Below are positions 11,680-22,434 of a DNA stretch of 64,000 nucleotides, in pieces. Within the stretch, counting starts at the first letter, position 1, and each line of letters starts with the position of its first letter. Below the pieces are notes generated by a model, which was not told where the DNA came from, did not search any database, and saw nothing but the letters and a program-made list of their open reading frames with translations. The DNA is taken from assembly GCA_003427395.1 (NCBI GenBank), contig BFEA01000005.1, positions 4,479,123 through 4,543,122 of the forward strand, read 5' to 3'. The stretch is from Chara braunii. Lineage: Eukaryota > Streptophyta > Charophyceae > Charales > Characeae. Position numbers and translations under genes: made by a program.

Positions 11680-12354
11680 TCTCCATGGCAGAGGTTGTTG
11701 GCCAGCGTCTAGTAAGTTGTCCAGCGATTGCTTGTGTCTGAGTCTCTTTAGACGCTTCCCTCACAAGCTTGGCCAAAGAATTGAAGGAGAGGTGGCAAGC
11801 GTGGGCTAAGATGAAGAAGGAAGGAAAATGACAGTTAATCCCCCCGAAAACATAGAGATCTTTAGAGCTAGAGTATAGACAGTGGAGCCACCAAAAGTCA
11901 TATTAGTCGTTAAGTGTTGAAGAAGTTGAAGCTCCGTCTTAAAGTCCAACAACTAATACTTGTAGTCAGTATCCTCGCAAACAACAGCAGAATGCGTGTC
12001 CAGGAATACGTCAAGGGGATCCAGGCATACTTTAACCTAGAGAAGAAGGGAAGGTAGAAAAGTCCTTCATTCCTTGACTCTTCTCATCGAAGAGAATCTC
12101 CCGTTCGATGTAGTTTTGGGTACCGACCGGGGAGAAGCAGCAGGAGCCACTTTGCACCATCGAGAGCACGAGTGCAAGCTCCCTAGTCCGTCAAGCGAAG
12201 TTAAGCAAGTCCGCCTGCACCATGAGTCAGGGATAGATAATTGAGTCAGGGATAGATAATTCCCTCGCACATTCCTACCTCGACACTCCTGCATTCGCCA
12301 GACTTGTGCGAAAGGAGCAGCTTGAAGAGCAGGTGTTTATTGTGTTTGCTGGTC
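11680..12354 (+). pseudogene. aspartic protease region of the outer element, interrupted
   Basis: Homology to the element 1 protease runs from about 11690 to 12354, including the CKLPSPS block and the ARLVRKEQLEEQVF block, with several frame breaks. The region corresponding to the DSGA active site near 11875 is frame-shifted. At about 12355 the match stops and a foreign, organelle-like segment begins. Pol sequence reappears at about 12556 (IKHIASEEYKD). Confidence 0.75.
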
Positions 12355-12555
12355 CACAAAAAACGAATTCGAGCTTCCTCGATAATCATTTTCAATACAG
12401 AACTCATTATCCGTAAATTAACATACATGAACGGATGGAGAGGGATTCGAACCCCCGATATTTTGTAATATGTCAGTTTTCAAGACTGATACCTTCAACC
12501 ACTCAGACATCCATCCAAAGCAAAGACGCCCCTTGTACCTTTCTTTCCACTCCAT
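12355..12555 (-). mobile_element. organelle-like DNA insertion in a retrotransposon pol gene
   Basis: About 200 bp of A+T-richer sequence replaces the expected protease-RT linker and carries a complete tRNA-Ser(UGA). Both flanks match sister retroelements: QEEQVF-like sequence before, and the IASEEYKD block after. The segment therefore looks like a nuclear insert of organelle DNA. The exact ends are uncertain by about 10 bp because the linker diverges between copies. Confidence 0.65.
12433..12516 (-). tRNA. trnS-UGA: tRNA-Ser (anticodon UGA), organelle type
   Basis: Read on the minus strand, the 84-nt segment folds as a class II tRNA. It has a perfect 7-bp acceptor stem (GGATGGA with TCCATCC), a 5-bp anticodon stem (TCAGT with ACTGA) around loop CTTGAAA, a long variable arm, and a T arm GGGGG-TTCGAAT-CCCTC with one wobble pair. 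The anticodon is TGA. No CCA is encoded. The acceptor stem and long variable arm resemble plant organellar, probably mitochondrial, trnS-UGA. Its site inside a transposon suggests a passenger, not a working nuclear gene. Confidence 0.85.
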
Positions 12556-12578
12556 CAAACACATCGCTAGTGAAGAAT

Positions 12579-12586
12579 ATAAAGAC
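12579..12586. repeat. 8-bp target site duplication, left copy (ATAAAGAC)
   Basis: The identical octamer lies at 26506-26513 on the other side of the terminal-inverted-repeat element. Removing one copy and everything between joins the pol frame as E-E-Y-K-D-L-S-K-A-P, as in sister elements. Confidence 0.9.
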
Positions 12587-12820
12587 CTGGGTAGCACGCC
12601 GTACGCGTACGCAGTGCATACGCGTACGTATTCCAGCGTACTCGTACGAACCCAAACCGTATGTACGCGTACGTAAAAAAAAAAAAAAAAAAAAAAAACT
12701 GAAAAACAAGTATGTTGTGCAGAATAATGATACAAACAACTTTTTCCCTGGGAGTCATACCCAAATTCCCAACCAATCTTGATTTAAAAATAAAAAACCT
12801 TAAAGAAAACTTCAAAATAA

Positions 12821-13890
12821 TAATAATTAGAAGGGCCTTTACGAATTAGACCCCAGATGAATGCCCAACAGTGAGGGGCCCTATCACGAGCAGCAACACA
12901 AAAGACAAGTTCCCTGAGGCATATGTCGCATCCAGGATGAGATGGAAAATCGTTTTGAAAAGTCACAAATAAGTCCTGAACGAACAGGTATTGGACACAA
13001 TTTTCAAGACTCAATTAGGGTCGTGTCTCCTCGATGAAAAGTCATGTTTGTTCGGCATTGAGTCAAAGGCCACAGTCCCAGTTCAGTCATAATCCCACGA
13101 GTCAGTCCTGATTCAGACCAGGAGTCCAAAAGACAGGCCCGATGGCCCAAAGCAGGAGCAGACCATGGGAAAAGATACTGGGACACACACTTTGCAACAA
13201 CGGGTACTGGGCGGGAGTCCTAGACACTTAAGGCTGAATGCAGGTCACGCCAGGCCAGTCCGACACTATAAAGGACTGGCCAGCCTCCCAATTTGGACAG
13301 ATGCTCACTTTGCATGAGTGTGGAAGTGTTGTGGCACTTGTGCGCTAGATATGTGTGAGCTGCGCTAGGCTGACGAGCAACGCTATATGGGAAGGAAGAG
13401 AGTATTGGCTAGAGGGAAGGCAGCCATAGCTAGTTAGTATGTTAGTAGGGATAGTCAGTAGGAGATACCAGTGAGTAGTATTCAGAGTAGATCCTCGTGT
13501 GATAGGGAGTGTGCATGCATGATGAGTGAGGATAGACCAGGACTATAGACACAGAGGGAGAGCGAGAAGAAGGCCGACGAGAGAGGGGGAAGTGTGAGCT
13601 ATGGTGACACTTACCTGTTGAGCACTATTGTTGACGTTTGGCAAGGCGCTGATGAGCACCAGGCTTGGAACTCATGTTGATCGAAGAAGACTTGTAACTC
13701 TGTTCAGCGCTATACACTTTGAACTCACGATGTTCTCTCTCTAATTCTGGGTTTGATAATTGAGTTGAGCTTCCTGGTTCACATTCATTTTCTATTGGGT
13801 TTTGTGAGAGACTTCGCAATCTGTGAAATCAGTGTATATGCATGTGATCTGATGCACTCCAGCAAGTGATGAACAGTCGGGTTCCTTGCA
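12821..13890 (+). mobile_element. 5' LTR of nested gag-only element A (LTR family A)
   Basis: It aligns along its length with the minus-strand LTRs at 47528-48605 and 56734-57573. Shared blocks include AAGGGCCTTTACG (start), GTCAAAGGCCACAGTCCCAG, the TATA region CACTATAAAGGACTGGCCAG (about 13264), and the end GGGTTCCTTGCA. Its length, about 1070 bp, matches the 1078-bp copy. The first bases have drifted (TA instead of TG). The preceding AATAA compares with AATGA after the 3' LTR, a possible 5-bp target duplication with one change. Confidence 0.82.
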
Positions 13891-13894
13891 AATT

Positions 13895-13907
13895 TGGTAT
13901 CGGAGCA
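13895..13907 (+). other. primer binding site of element A (tRNA-iMet type)
   Basis: TGGTATCGGAGCA begins 4 nt after the LTR end. It matches the usual plant TGGTATCAGAGC primer site complementary to initiator tRNA-Met with one difference. Confidence 0.8.
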
Positions 13908-14466
13908 GAACTTGTTACTCCACTGGATATGCTGGCATGACCAAGGCCGGCGAGAAGGATAAGCTGCCTTGAGCATTGCTGGCGAGAGATGAGTTGAAGA
14001 GGAGTCAGATTGGGATAGAGGGGGAAGTTGGCCAAAGAAGAAGGGGCTAAGGAGGAGAAGTCTTACCTGCGATTGGAGCGAACGTGGAGTCTTCATCAAC
14101 GGCTACAAAGAAGAGAAGAACCTCCTGCCCCACTTACCTCGATTGATTGCAAATCTACTTACCTCGATTGATTGCAAATTTGTGTGTCGTGTATCTCTTC
14201 CCCCTCCTTTCTGGTGGTCGCTGCTGTCTGGACGAAACCTGTGCCCTGGTCTGATCTCACAGATAGGACTAGAGAGTCAACATCTGGTCTTCGTGTTAGC
14301 CATCTGGTCTGTCGATAGGTAGGGAAGGAAGGTTGAGTCAGGGAACTGTGTACTGCCACGTCAGAGTGTAAATGGCTGGGAACAGGGAAAACCGCGATAA
14401 ATTGGATTTGTTTTTGAAGTTAGTTCAAGTTTCTCCCAGCTACCTACTCTTTTGAAAGTGACCAGT
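13908..14466 (+). other. leader of element A before the nested chromovirus
   Basis: This non-coding leader is clearly related to the leader of element D at about 56720-56270 (minus). Both contain GGTCAAGGCCGG-like, GAAGAAGGGGCT, GAGCGAACGTGGAG and TCTGGTGGTCGCTGCTG blocks. A 25-bp unit with CTTACCTCGATTGATTGCAAAT is duplicated in tandem at about 14133-14180. The leader is cut at 14471 by the B element and resumes at 22902. Confidence 0.7.
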
Positions 14467-14471
14467 CAGAC
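14467..14471. repeat. 5-bp target site duplication of element B, left copy (CAGAC)
   Basis: CAGAC lies immediately outside the LTR here and again at 22897-22901 after the other LTR. Confidence 0.9.
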
Positions 14472-14941
14472 TGTGACGGGCGTGAGGCTGAGGGAGAGCC
14501 GAGGGAGAGGAGAGAGAGAGGGGGAGAGTGAGAGCACACACACACACTCACTCACTCGACACGACTGAGGGTCGGACGCAGACACAGTGGCAAGGCACAA
14601 AGTAGAAGTCTTGGATTCCGAATGCTGAAACAGCAAGTCACACTGAGTACGAGTACAGCAGCAGAAAATTGGTACGAGACTGGTCCCCGTACCGTACGGG
14701 GAGCCGGTATAAGTACCGGTGACACGTACGGTACCAGGGGCATTTCTACAAAGGCCCCGAGGGCAGAACTGAAAAATGCGGTATTTGAAAGTGGCGCCCG
14801 AATTGCAGCATGGCGCCAATTGTCCAAAATCCTACGGTACCAAAGGAGGGGTTTGGAAAAAGGGTGTCAGGCCGAAAACGGGATGCAGCAAAAAGAGCAA
14901 AAAGATAGACCAGGGATCGAGTCCTGGCGGAGTCCGTAACA
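14472..14941 (-). mobile_element. 3' LTR of chromovirus B
   Basis: The 470-bp LTR ends (minus) in CGCCCGTCACA and starts TGTTACGGACTCC, with (GA)n and (CA)n runs near its 3' end (14505-14550). It contains a palindrome-rich GTACCGTACGGGG segment around 14685-14735. Relative to the 5' copy it has small indels, including an extra GTACG near 14726. Confidence 0.93.
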
Positions 14942-14945
14942 CGGA

Positions 14946-15615
14946 CAAGTTTCATGGCGTTCTTAAGATTAGAGAGAGGTTCCCATGTAGATTCTTCGTC
15001 GGGGTATCCGGTCCACTTGACTTTGTATTCAGTGATTGGTTCCGGTTGATCAGATACCTGAGTGGTTCGTCCGCCGATGATGGTTTCGACAACGAAATCA
15101 GGGCCAGTGGGTAGCATGATTGGTGGAGGTCTAGGATATGGGTGGTCGGCAAACTGGGGCGGGGATTCATGGTATTCTTTTAGGTACTCGACATGGAAGA
15201 CTGGGTGGACACGACTCATGTCAGGGGGAAGTTGGAGTTTGTAGTTGACAAGGGAGGTTTGTTCAATGATGGGGAAGGGACCGAGCCATTTGTTGGAGAG
15301 TTTTTTGGACAAACCGTGTTCGGGTTCAAAACATTTGGCGGAGAGCCAGACTTTGTCCCCTACTTTGAATGACACGTCGTGTCTATGTTTGTTAGTCTTG
15401 TTGGCTTGTTGTTCTTGGGCTCGTTCAATGACTTCGGAGGCTTCTCTCAGGAGTCTGTTCATTGTTGCTACCCATTCATTGAGAGAGGGGCAGTGGGTGA
15501 ATGGGTTAAGCTGCGAAGGGAGCAAGAAGTCAAGAGGGCAAGCGAGGGTGGTAGCCCAGGTCGAGGTAGAATGGGGACATGCCGGTGGAAGGGCAGACGG
15601 CGTTGTTGTAGGCAA
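14946..15615 (-). pseudogene. integrase C-terminus and chromodomain of element B
   Basis: A long minus frame holds the integrase C-terminal beta-barrel region (ADKVWLSAK-like block, VGDKVWLSA, near 15380) followed by a chromodomain. The chromodomain ends with the hallmark VKWTGYPDEESTWEPLSNL at about 15030-14975. Chromodomains of chromoviruses bind modified histones and direct insertion to heterochromatin. The frame runs on through the PPT/LTR junction without a proper stop, so the native C-terminus has drifted. Confidence 0.9.
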
Positions 15616-16640
15616 TCTCGGCGGCTGTGAGCAACTGATCCCAATCGTGTTGGTGTGGATGACAATACTTCCGCAAGATTCTTTGGAGTGTATCGTTCAT
15701 CTTCTTTGTTTGTCCATCGGTCTGTGTGGGTGGAATGCAGTGCTATACTTTAGCGTGGTTCTGTAGGCCGTGAAGAGGTGTTTCCAGAGTTGTGAGAGGA
15801 AGCGAGGATCACGGTCACTGATGATGTTCTCGGGGAGGTCGTGATGGCGAGCAACATGGTCGAAGAAGAGTGTGGCGACGTCTTTGGCACTGTGCGAGGT
15901 CGTGCAAGGGACGAAGTGGGCACGTTTGGTCAAGCAGCAGACAATGACGTAGATGCAATCATGCCCGCAGTCGAACTTGGGCAGGCCGCACACGAAGTGC
16001 ATGGAGATGGACTGCCACCGGTGAGTTGGGATTGGCAATGATTGGAGCTTGCCGGGTTTGGCCCGGTTCGAGGGGTTGTCAACTTGACACCTGGGGCATG
16101 AGCGAATGTATGCCTTGACGTCGGCAAGTAGGGAAGGCTAGTAGAAGTAGCGGGAGATGGTGTCGAAGGTTTTCTAGAAACCAAGATGTCCTGCGGTCTT
16201 GGCGTCGTGGTGATCGGCCAAGAGCTGAGTACGGAGGCCTCGTGCGTCGGGGATGCAAAGTCGGAGAGTGCCTTTGGTGTCGATGTAGAGGAGGTTGTTG
16301 TGGAGGGAGTAGTCAGGAACTGGGTCAAGATCGCGAAGTTTGTTGTAAATGGTGGCGAAGTGATGGAAGGAGTTCGATATGAGTCAGGGTGTCGTAGACT
16401 TTCTCGAGGGGCTTGTGGTCGGGTCGTCGAGAGAGGGCATCCGCAACGCGGTTGCTTTTGCCAGGGGTATGGCAAATGGTGAATGTGAACTGGGCAAGGA
16501 AGTCTAGCCAGCAGGTTGGCGTGGAGTGATATCTTCCTTGGAGAGGATGGCGGAGACGATGGTGTTGTCAGTGCGGATGGTGAAGTATTGCCCGTCGAGG
16601 TACGGGCACCAGACTTTGAGGGCGTCAATCACGGCGAGGA
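15616..16640 (-). pseudogene. integrase core of element B
   Basis: The minus frame 16038-15697 carries integrase catalytic-core sequence: CIYVIVCCLTKRAHFVP, then an ISDRDPRF block holding the second catalytic aspartate, and then drifted sequence (FHPHRPMDKQRR) where the glutamate helix (TDGQTER) should be. The zinc-binding part is in other frames at about 16480-16080 and is frameshifted. Integrase would insert element cDNA. The E-region substitution and frame breaks argue that it is dead. Confidence 0.8.
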
Positions 16641-17720
16641 GTCCTCGTTCGAGGGGTAATTCATCTCCGTGGGAAGGAGCTTCTTGCTTGCNAAGGCGAT
16701 GGGGTATTCGCCAGGTGGAGCCTCGGGGTGAGTGGGCGAGTCCTTGATGGAGGGGGTCTCGACGGTGTCGCGGGGAAATGTTGGGACAGTACGGCTCCGA
16801 TGGCGAAGTCAGAGGCATCAGTGGTCACATAGAAATGGCGAGTTGGGTCGGCGATCTTGAGGACAGGGGCCGTGGTGATGGTTTGCTTAAGTCGAAAGCG
16901 TGTTGGCGGCGATCGTTCCAATGGAAGGGCTCATCCTTGCGGGTGAGTCCGTGGAGAGGGTAAGAGATCTCGAAAAAGTTGCGAATGAACGGGGGGTAAC
17001 AATTGGCAAGGCCGACGAAGGAACGGAGTTGGAGGAGGGTCTTGGGTGTGGGGTACTCGACGAGGGTTGTGACCTTCGAGTGGTCCATACGGATGCCTTC
17101 AACGGAGACAATGTGGCCGAGGTATTCGACGCTCGAAGCGACAAACGTACATTTGTCGAGCTTGGCGTAGAATTTTTGCTCTCGGAGGATCGAGAGGACT
17201 TGGCGGAGGTGCTGAAGGTGGGACTCGAAGGTGGGACTGAAGACAAGGATGTCATCAAGGTAGACGACGACACAAACTTCGAGGAGGGTTGCCGAAGATG
17301 TGGTTCATGGTAGATTGGAAGGTAGTGGGGGAATTGGTGAGTCCGAATGGCATCACGAGGAACTCGTAGTGCCCGAACCGAGAGCGGAAGGCGGTCTTGT
17401 GGGTGTCCTCCTCGCGGATATGGATCTGGCGGAAGCCACTGCGAACGTCGATCTTGGTAAAGTACTTGGCTCCACGGAGACGATCAAGGAGCTCGGAAAT
17501 CCGAGGTAGGGGTACTTGTTCTTGATCGTGATCCGGTTCAAGGCGCGGTAGTCTGTGCACATCCGAAGTTCCACCTTTCTTGACGAAAAGGCAGCTGCTT
17601 CCGAAGGGGGATGAACTTGGCTTAACGAACCCTTTTTCAAGGAGTTCACCGAGTTGCCGTTTCATTTCTTCGGCTTCGGGGACAGAGAGTTGGTATGGAG
17701 GGCGGCAAGGCGGAGACTGT
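16641..17720 (-). pseudogene. reverse transcriptase and RNase H of element B
   Basis: Blocks appear in order on the minus strand: the QLGELLEKGFVKPSSSPFGS fingers (17660-17600), a CTDYRALNRITIKNKYP block (17560-17510), MPFGLTNSPTTFQ (17350-17310), the catalytic YLDD in another frame near 17265, the thumb with LRSFVGLANCY (about 17020), and RNase [11 protein letters not shown] (about 16825). At least three frameshifts separate these blocks, and one N interrupts the sequence at 16692. Confidence 0.88.
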
Positions 17721-17891
17721 CCGGGTTCCAAATCGATGGTATGGGATATGCCACGATCCGTAGGTAGTCCGGCGGGTAAGGACTCAGGAAAGACGTCCTT
17801 GAACTCATCGAGGATTGAGGTGATGGCGGGGTTGGAAGGGGGGGCTTGATCGGGTTTGTCCATCGGGAGTAGGTCCTCGGGACTTTCGCGA

Positions 17892-18755
17892 TCAAGGACA
17901 AGACAATAATAGGTGGAGTCGGGGTTTAGGCGAGCCATGTGGAGGAATTGGTGCGGGCTGACGGAGCCTTGGGAGGTCGGATATGGGAGATAGGGGATGT
18001 CGATGGTTGTGTCGGGGGGGTTGGTGAGGCGAAGGAAGTTGGGGTGGAATGCATATTCCATGTAGCGGTCCAGCCACGGGGTTCCTAAGACAATGTCGCA
18101 CATCAAATGCATGTGAGACCTGAGTGCGGAGGGTTCCAACGGTCATGGTGGTGTCGGGAACCGTGCGATCTACTACGACGGCAGTGTCTTTGTCCCCTAG
18201 GCGAATCATGATCGGGGAGTCATAACCGGTAGAGGTAAGACCGGCTTTGCCGACACACGCATCGGTGATGAAGTTACCGATGGCTCCAATGTCGAGGAGG
18301 GCCCGAAACTTAGTTGTAGACGCACCAAGGGTGGCGGCGACGAATTTGAGGTGGAAACGAGATGAGTTGGCGGTGGAGATGATGGTGTTGACGCGATGTT
18401 GTTCGTTGCCTAAGCGGACAAGCCGATCGTGTCGGGCTTGTTCCTCAACAACATCGGAGAAGGTGACAGTAAATGGGATTGGAAAAAGGGTAGAGGAGCA
18501 TGAGGCAGTGGGAGGCGTTTGCGACGCCTGGGAGTCGTCTGGTGGAGGGGGCGTCACCAGGGTGGGGGGGAGGCAGACGATTTGTCGTTGCCAGGGCAAT
18601 GTCCTGGGGACTGTGTTCATGATGAGGAGGGACCCGCGCTTGCCAAGGGCGGTGATGCGGAGGTTGCGAGTCGAGTGGAGGCGGACTGGCGGGTGAATCG
18701 TGCGGCGTTGGGGCAGTTGGTTTATTGGTGCCCCAATTGGCGACAACGGAAGCAA
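17892..18755 (-). pseudogene. protease region of element B with altered active site
   Basis: The frame from 18755 to 17892 contains a retropepsin-like segment, ALLDIGAIGNFIT, where the family has D-T/S-G-A. The second active-site residue is isoleucine. The C-terminal ILG-P-WL block (IVLGTPWLDRY) is in the overlapping frame near 18090, so a frameshift lies between. In the family the enzyme matures Gag-Pol. The altered triad and the frameshift predict no activity. Confidence 0.8.
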
Positions 18756-20465
18756 CCCCCATTTGCTTGGAGGTAGGTGCGCTCCTCGGGGGTGAGTTTC
18801 TTGAGGCGGGAGGGTGGGGTAGATGAGGGTGGTCGGGAGCTGCGATCTCTGCGCTCCATTCTCATGAACTGGACGACATCGAGTTCCTCGGAAGTGAGGG
18901 ATGAAGAGTCGAGTGAATCGGAAGATGCGTCGGGGTCAGGTGTGGTGAACTCGTCTGAGGAAGGGATGGAGGTGGTGTCTTCAGGGGTGATGTGATGGAA
19001 AAAGAGGGTGCGGGAGGGGGCGGGCGCGGGATGGTGATGGGGGTAGAGGAGTCGATCGTGGTGAAGCATGCGAGAGAGGAGGTCAGCAAGGGGCATGTTA
19101 GGTTCGTGGGCGAGGGCGGTTGCAAGGTCTTTGTGTCATACTCGTTTGATGCGGGAGATGAACGCAAAGTTGGGAATGACGGTGGTGGGGAGGTGGTGGC
19201 GAAGGGAGCGGACGTATTGGACGAAGTGGTCTGTGGGACCGGTTTGACGGAGGTGGCAGAATTGTTCAAGGTAGTCATCAATGGTTTTTTGGGGGCGGTA
19301 GGTGGCAGTGAGAAGGTTGGCCCATTGGAGGAAGGAGTGACGTGGTCCTCTGGAGGCTCGACGGTCGTTGACTTCAGCCATCCACCATTTGGCGGCATTG
19401 CGGCGGGAGGTGGCAATGGGCAGCCAGTGGGCAAGGGGCATGTGGTGGAGGTGAAAAGAGTTCTGGAGTTGGGTTAGGAAGAGGAAGACGTCCTCGTGGG
19501 GGAGGCGGAGAAGGATATGATTTCGCCANATCGGAAGGAACGGGGGATTTCCCCGTCGCGGGAAACTATCTGGGCGAGGGTGTTGAAGCTGAGGTTATCG
19601 GGGGTGGTGTCGTAGTAGGTGTAGTCGAGTTGGTTGTTGTCCTCAAGGAGGTAGTTGGGGGGGAGTTGTGGCATTGCGGGGTAGATCCCGGAGGTGACTT
19701 AGGAATAGGTGGGACGGACGGTGGGGATGGTGGAGGTCGTCATGATGGGTTGGGGAATGGTATGAGAGTGCGGGGGGGGAAGAGGGGTGACGTGGATAGG
19801 CGAGGAATGAGGCGGTGTGTTGGATTCGTCGGATGAGGGAGGAGGTGGGGGGAGCCAAACGGTGGTGGATGATAAGGGGTTGGGGTTGAGGAGGAAGGGT
19901 TGCTGGATATGGTGGTAGAGGTGGTAGGGGTGGAGGAGGTTGGCGGGGGGGTGTTGCTGGAGGCGGCTGTGGAGGAGGGAGTGGTTAGCGTTGTGGAGGA
20001 GGGAGTGGTTTGCGTTGTGGAGGAGGGAGTGGTTTGCGTTGCTGAGGAGGGAGTGGTTTGCGTTGTGAAGGAGGGAGTGGTTTGCGTTGTGGAGGAGGGA
20101 GGTGCGGGCGTGGTGACGACCGTGATGGAGGGGTTGTTCCCTTCGAGCGTGGTGACGCGGTCGGATATGGATGACACAGTGGCCTTTATGTTGTTGAGAG
20201 AGGCGGTGACAGAGGTTTGGAGGGTGTTGAGAGTGTGGAGGATGGCGGAGAGGTCGGGGGTGGCGGTGTTTGTTGGTGGTTGTTCGCCTGCGAGGTTGCG
20301 GGCGATACTATCGACCGAGTCGGTGCAGATGTCAGACATGTTGATGGAGGATGCGATCATGTCGGGGGAAGAGGGAGTGGAGGACGCGGCCTGAACGAAT
20401 GTGGAGGATGCAGCAGCAGCGGTGGTGGCGGCGCGTTGGGAGTTCTTGGTTTGGCGTGGTGGCAT
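18713..20465 (-). pseudogene. gag of element B
   Basis: The start ATG is at 20465-20463 (MPPRQTKNSQ). The N-terminal half holds a coiled coil (LNTLQTSVTASLNNIKATV) and then a Ser/Thr/Pro-rich repeat built from a 24-bp DNA unit (19973-20105). The capsid-like section is spread over two frames at about 19470-18860. The nucleocapsid knuckle C-FR-C-RQLG-H-Q*TN-C at about 18754-18713 has correct CCHC spacing but contains a TAA (18724-18722) in place of one residue. Confidence 0.82.
19973..20105. repeat. 24-bp coding minisatellite in gag of element B
   Basis: About five to six copies of a 24-bp unit (plus strand GGAGTGGTTTGCGTTG core) encode repeats of TTPSSTTQ on the minus strand, with F, A and L variants. 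The unit keeps frame, as expected for repeat expansion within a disordered linker. Confidence 0.9.
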
Positions 20466-20479
20466 GTGGAGGTGGGGGG

Positions 20480-21510
20480 GCGCAATCCCTTATTTATCAA
20501 TAAATTCAAAAATAAAGATAATTGCCAATATTTTCTTTTGGAAAATAGGGAATTTTATTTATTCGAAATTAATTTGGGTAGAACAAAATTTTGAAGGATC
20601 CGACGGAGAGATTTACAAAATTCGTTGTTCAAAATATTGGTAGAAAACAAATTTGAATTTATTTCAATTTTTTTTTACCTAAAATTTTGAAACATCTTCA
20701 AATTATAAAAAAAAGAATTAAGAGGTGGAATTTTAAAAATTGTCGTTGAAATTTTGGAAAAATAATAATTAATTCCAAAGGAAGGGATTAATTCCGAACG
20801 TGAATTTAAAGAAATGTCGACAGAGAAAAGAATTTTGAGACAATTTCGTAAAAATAAGTAATTAATTTCAAAGTTCAAAATGTGAATTCAAAATTTCAAA
20901 AAAGGGCTAATTATGAGTTGCAAAAGGATTCCAAGGAATTTGGAAAGAAATTAAGCGTATTCCAAAAAAAGATGAATTAATTTTGCAGTATTCAAAAAAA
21001 TTCAAAAAAAAAAAAGAAATTTCGAAGAAAAAGAATTACTTAATTTTAAAATATTTCAAAGGAATTTCGAAAAGAAGTAATGAGTTCAGAAGTATTTTTA
21101 AGTTCAAAATTTCGAGAAAGAACAAATTAGTCGATGCAAAAGGGAAGTTCAAAACGAAAATTTCAAACGAAAAAGATTTTCAAAGAAATTTGTGAAAAGG
21201 GTGATATAATTCTGAAGTGTTTTGAAAACAAATTGTGGAAATAACGAATTAATTGGGACGTATTTTCAAAAATAGTACAAAAGTAGTTTGAAAACAAAAC
21301 AAATCTAAAAAAATAAAATAAAATAAAAAATCATTTCGATCGTGAAATTTCAAAAAAGGGAAGCTTTAAATTGTAAAGAATTTTCACAGAGGAAGTATTT
21401 CGAGAAATTTGAAAAATTAACTACTTATTTCCAACGTATTTCAAGTAGAAATTTCAAAAAAGGACTAATCGTTTTTTTCAAAATAGATTGATACAAAAGT
21501 ATTTTGAAAG
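20480..21510. other. A+T-rich low-complexity block inside element B leader
   Basis: About 1 kb between the gag start and the N gap has a composition quite unlike its GC-rich surroundings. It is dominated by recurring AATTTCAAA, TTTTGAAA and GAATTAATT words. No coding potential, LTR or inverted terminal repeat was seen. It could be a degenerate satellite or an older insertion into the leader. Confidence 0.6.
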
Positions 21511-21663
21511 GAGATAGATTAGCTAGATGATAGCGCTTGGATAATTAATGGGGCACAGCGGGGGGCGCGAATACACGCGAAGGGAGGAAAGGGGGAATCG
21601 GGGGGCAAGCAGGATTGGGTCCGAGGGGGCTGGGATCGGGTACGCGGCGGGGAGAAGAGGGAG

Positions 21664-21975
21664 NNNNNNNNNNNNNNNNNNNNNNNNNNNNNNNNNNNNN
21701 NNNNNNNNNNNNNNNNNNNNNNNNNNNNNNNNNNNNNNNNNNNNNNNNNNNNNNNNNNNNNNNNNNNNNNNNNNNNNNNNNNNNNNNNNNNNNNNNNNNN
21801 NNNNNNNNNNNNNNNNNNNNNNNNNNNNNNNNNNNNNNNNNNNNNNNNNNNNNNNNNNNNNNNNNNNNNNNNNNNNNNNNNNNNNNNNNNNNNNNNNNNN
21901 NNNNNNNNNNNNNNNNNNNNNNNNNNNNNNNNNNNNNNNNNNNNNNNNNNNNNNNNNNNNNNNNNNNNNNNNNNN
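21664..21975. other. assembly gap (312 N)
   Basis: This run of N in the leader of element B lies between G-rich (GGGAG) and G/GAA-rich flanks, consistent with a simple repeat that could not be assembled. Confidence 0.99.
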
Positions 21976-21999
21976 GGGGGGAGATCGCGACGGCGGGAC

Positions 22000-22395
22000 A
22001 GGAGAAGAAGAAGAAGAAGAAGAAGAAGAAGATAAAAAAAAGAAGAAGAGGAGGAAGAAGAAGAAGACCAAGATGAAAAGGAGATGAAGAAAAAAAAGAA
22101 GAATCGAAGAAGAAGAAAAGGAAAAAAATATATATATATGGTCGATTACTTATCTGCGCGGGGTAGCAACGACGATGACGAGGATGGCACGGCGTGGTGA
22201 CGAGGACGACGAGCACAACGATGGTGACGTGGCACCACGACGACGATCGAGATGGTGACGATGATGACGCCGACGACGATCACGACGATGACGGTGATTA
22301 CAAGGCACGATGGCGATGATCACGACGATGACGTGGCACTACGACAACGATCATGACGATGATGCTGATGATGTTCAGGTGATGGCAACGAAGCA
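22000..22395. repeat. (GAA)n block and GAC/GAT-rich simple sequence
   Basis: GAA/AAG repeats fill about 22000-22125. From 22155 to 22375 the sequence is an imperfect GAC/GAT/GACGATGAC array. Frames across it encode Asp/Asn/His-rich low complexity only. Confidence 0.9.
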
Positions 22396-22416
22396 AGGTG
22401 GGTCGGGCGGGTTCGA

Positions 22417-22433
22417 ACCTTGCTCCGATACCA
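22417..22433 (-). other. primer binding site of chromovirus B
   Basis: On the minus strand, TGGTATCGGAGCAAGG follows the end of the 5' LTR by one base. It resembles the initiator tRNA-Met primer site and is the same type as that of element A. Confidence 0.88.
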
Positions 22434-22434
22434 G

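Noticed and set aside
16887-19477. Long plus-strand frames (up to 160 codons) rich in Gly, Val and Glu
   Set aside because: They are the complement of the GC-rich element B gag-pol on the minus strand and show no motif of their own.
21523-22216. Long frames of 150-220 codons
   Set aside because: They consist mainly of unknown residues across the N gap and GAA repeats.
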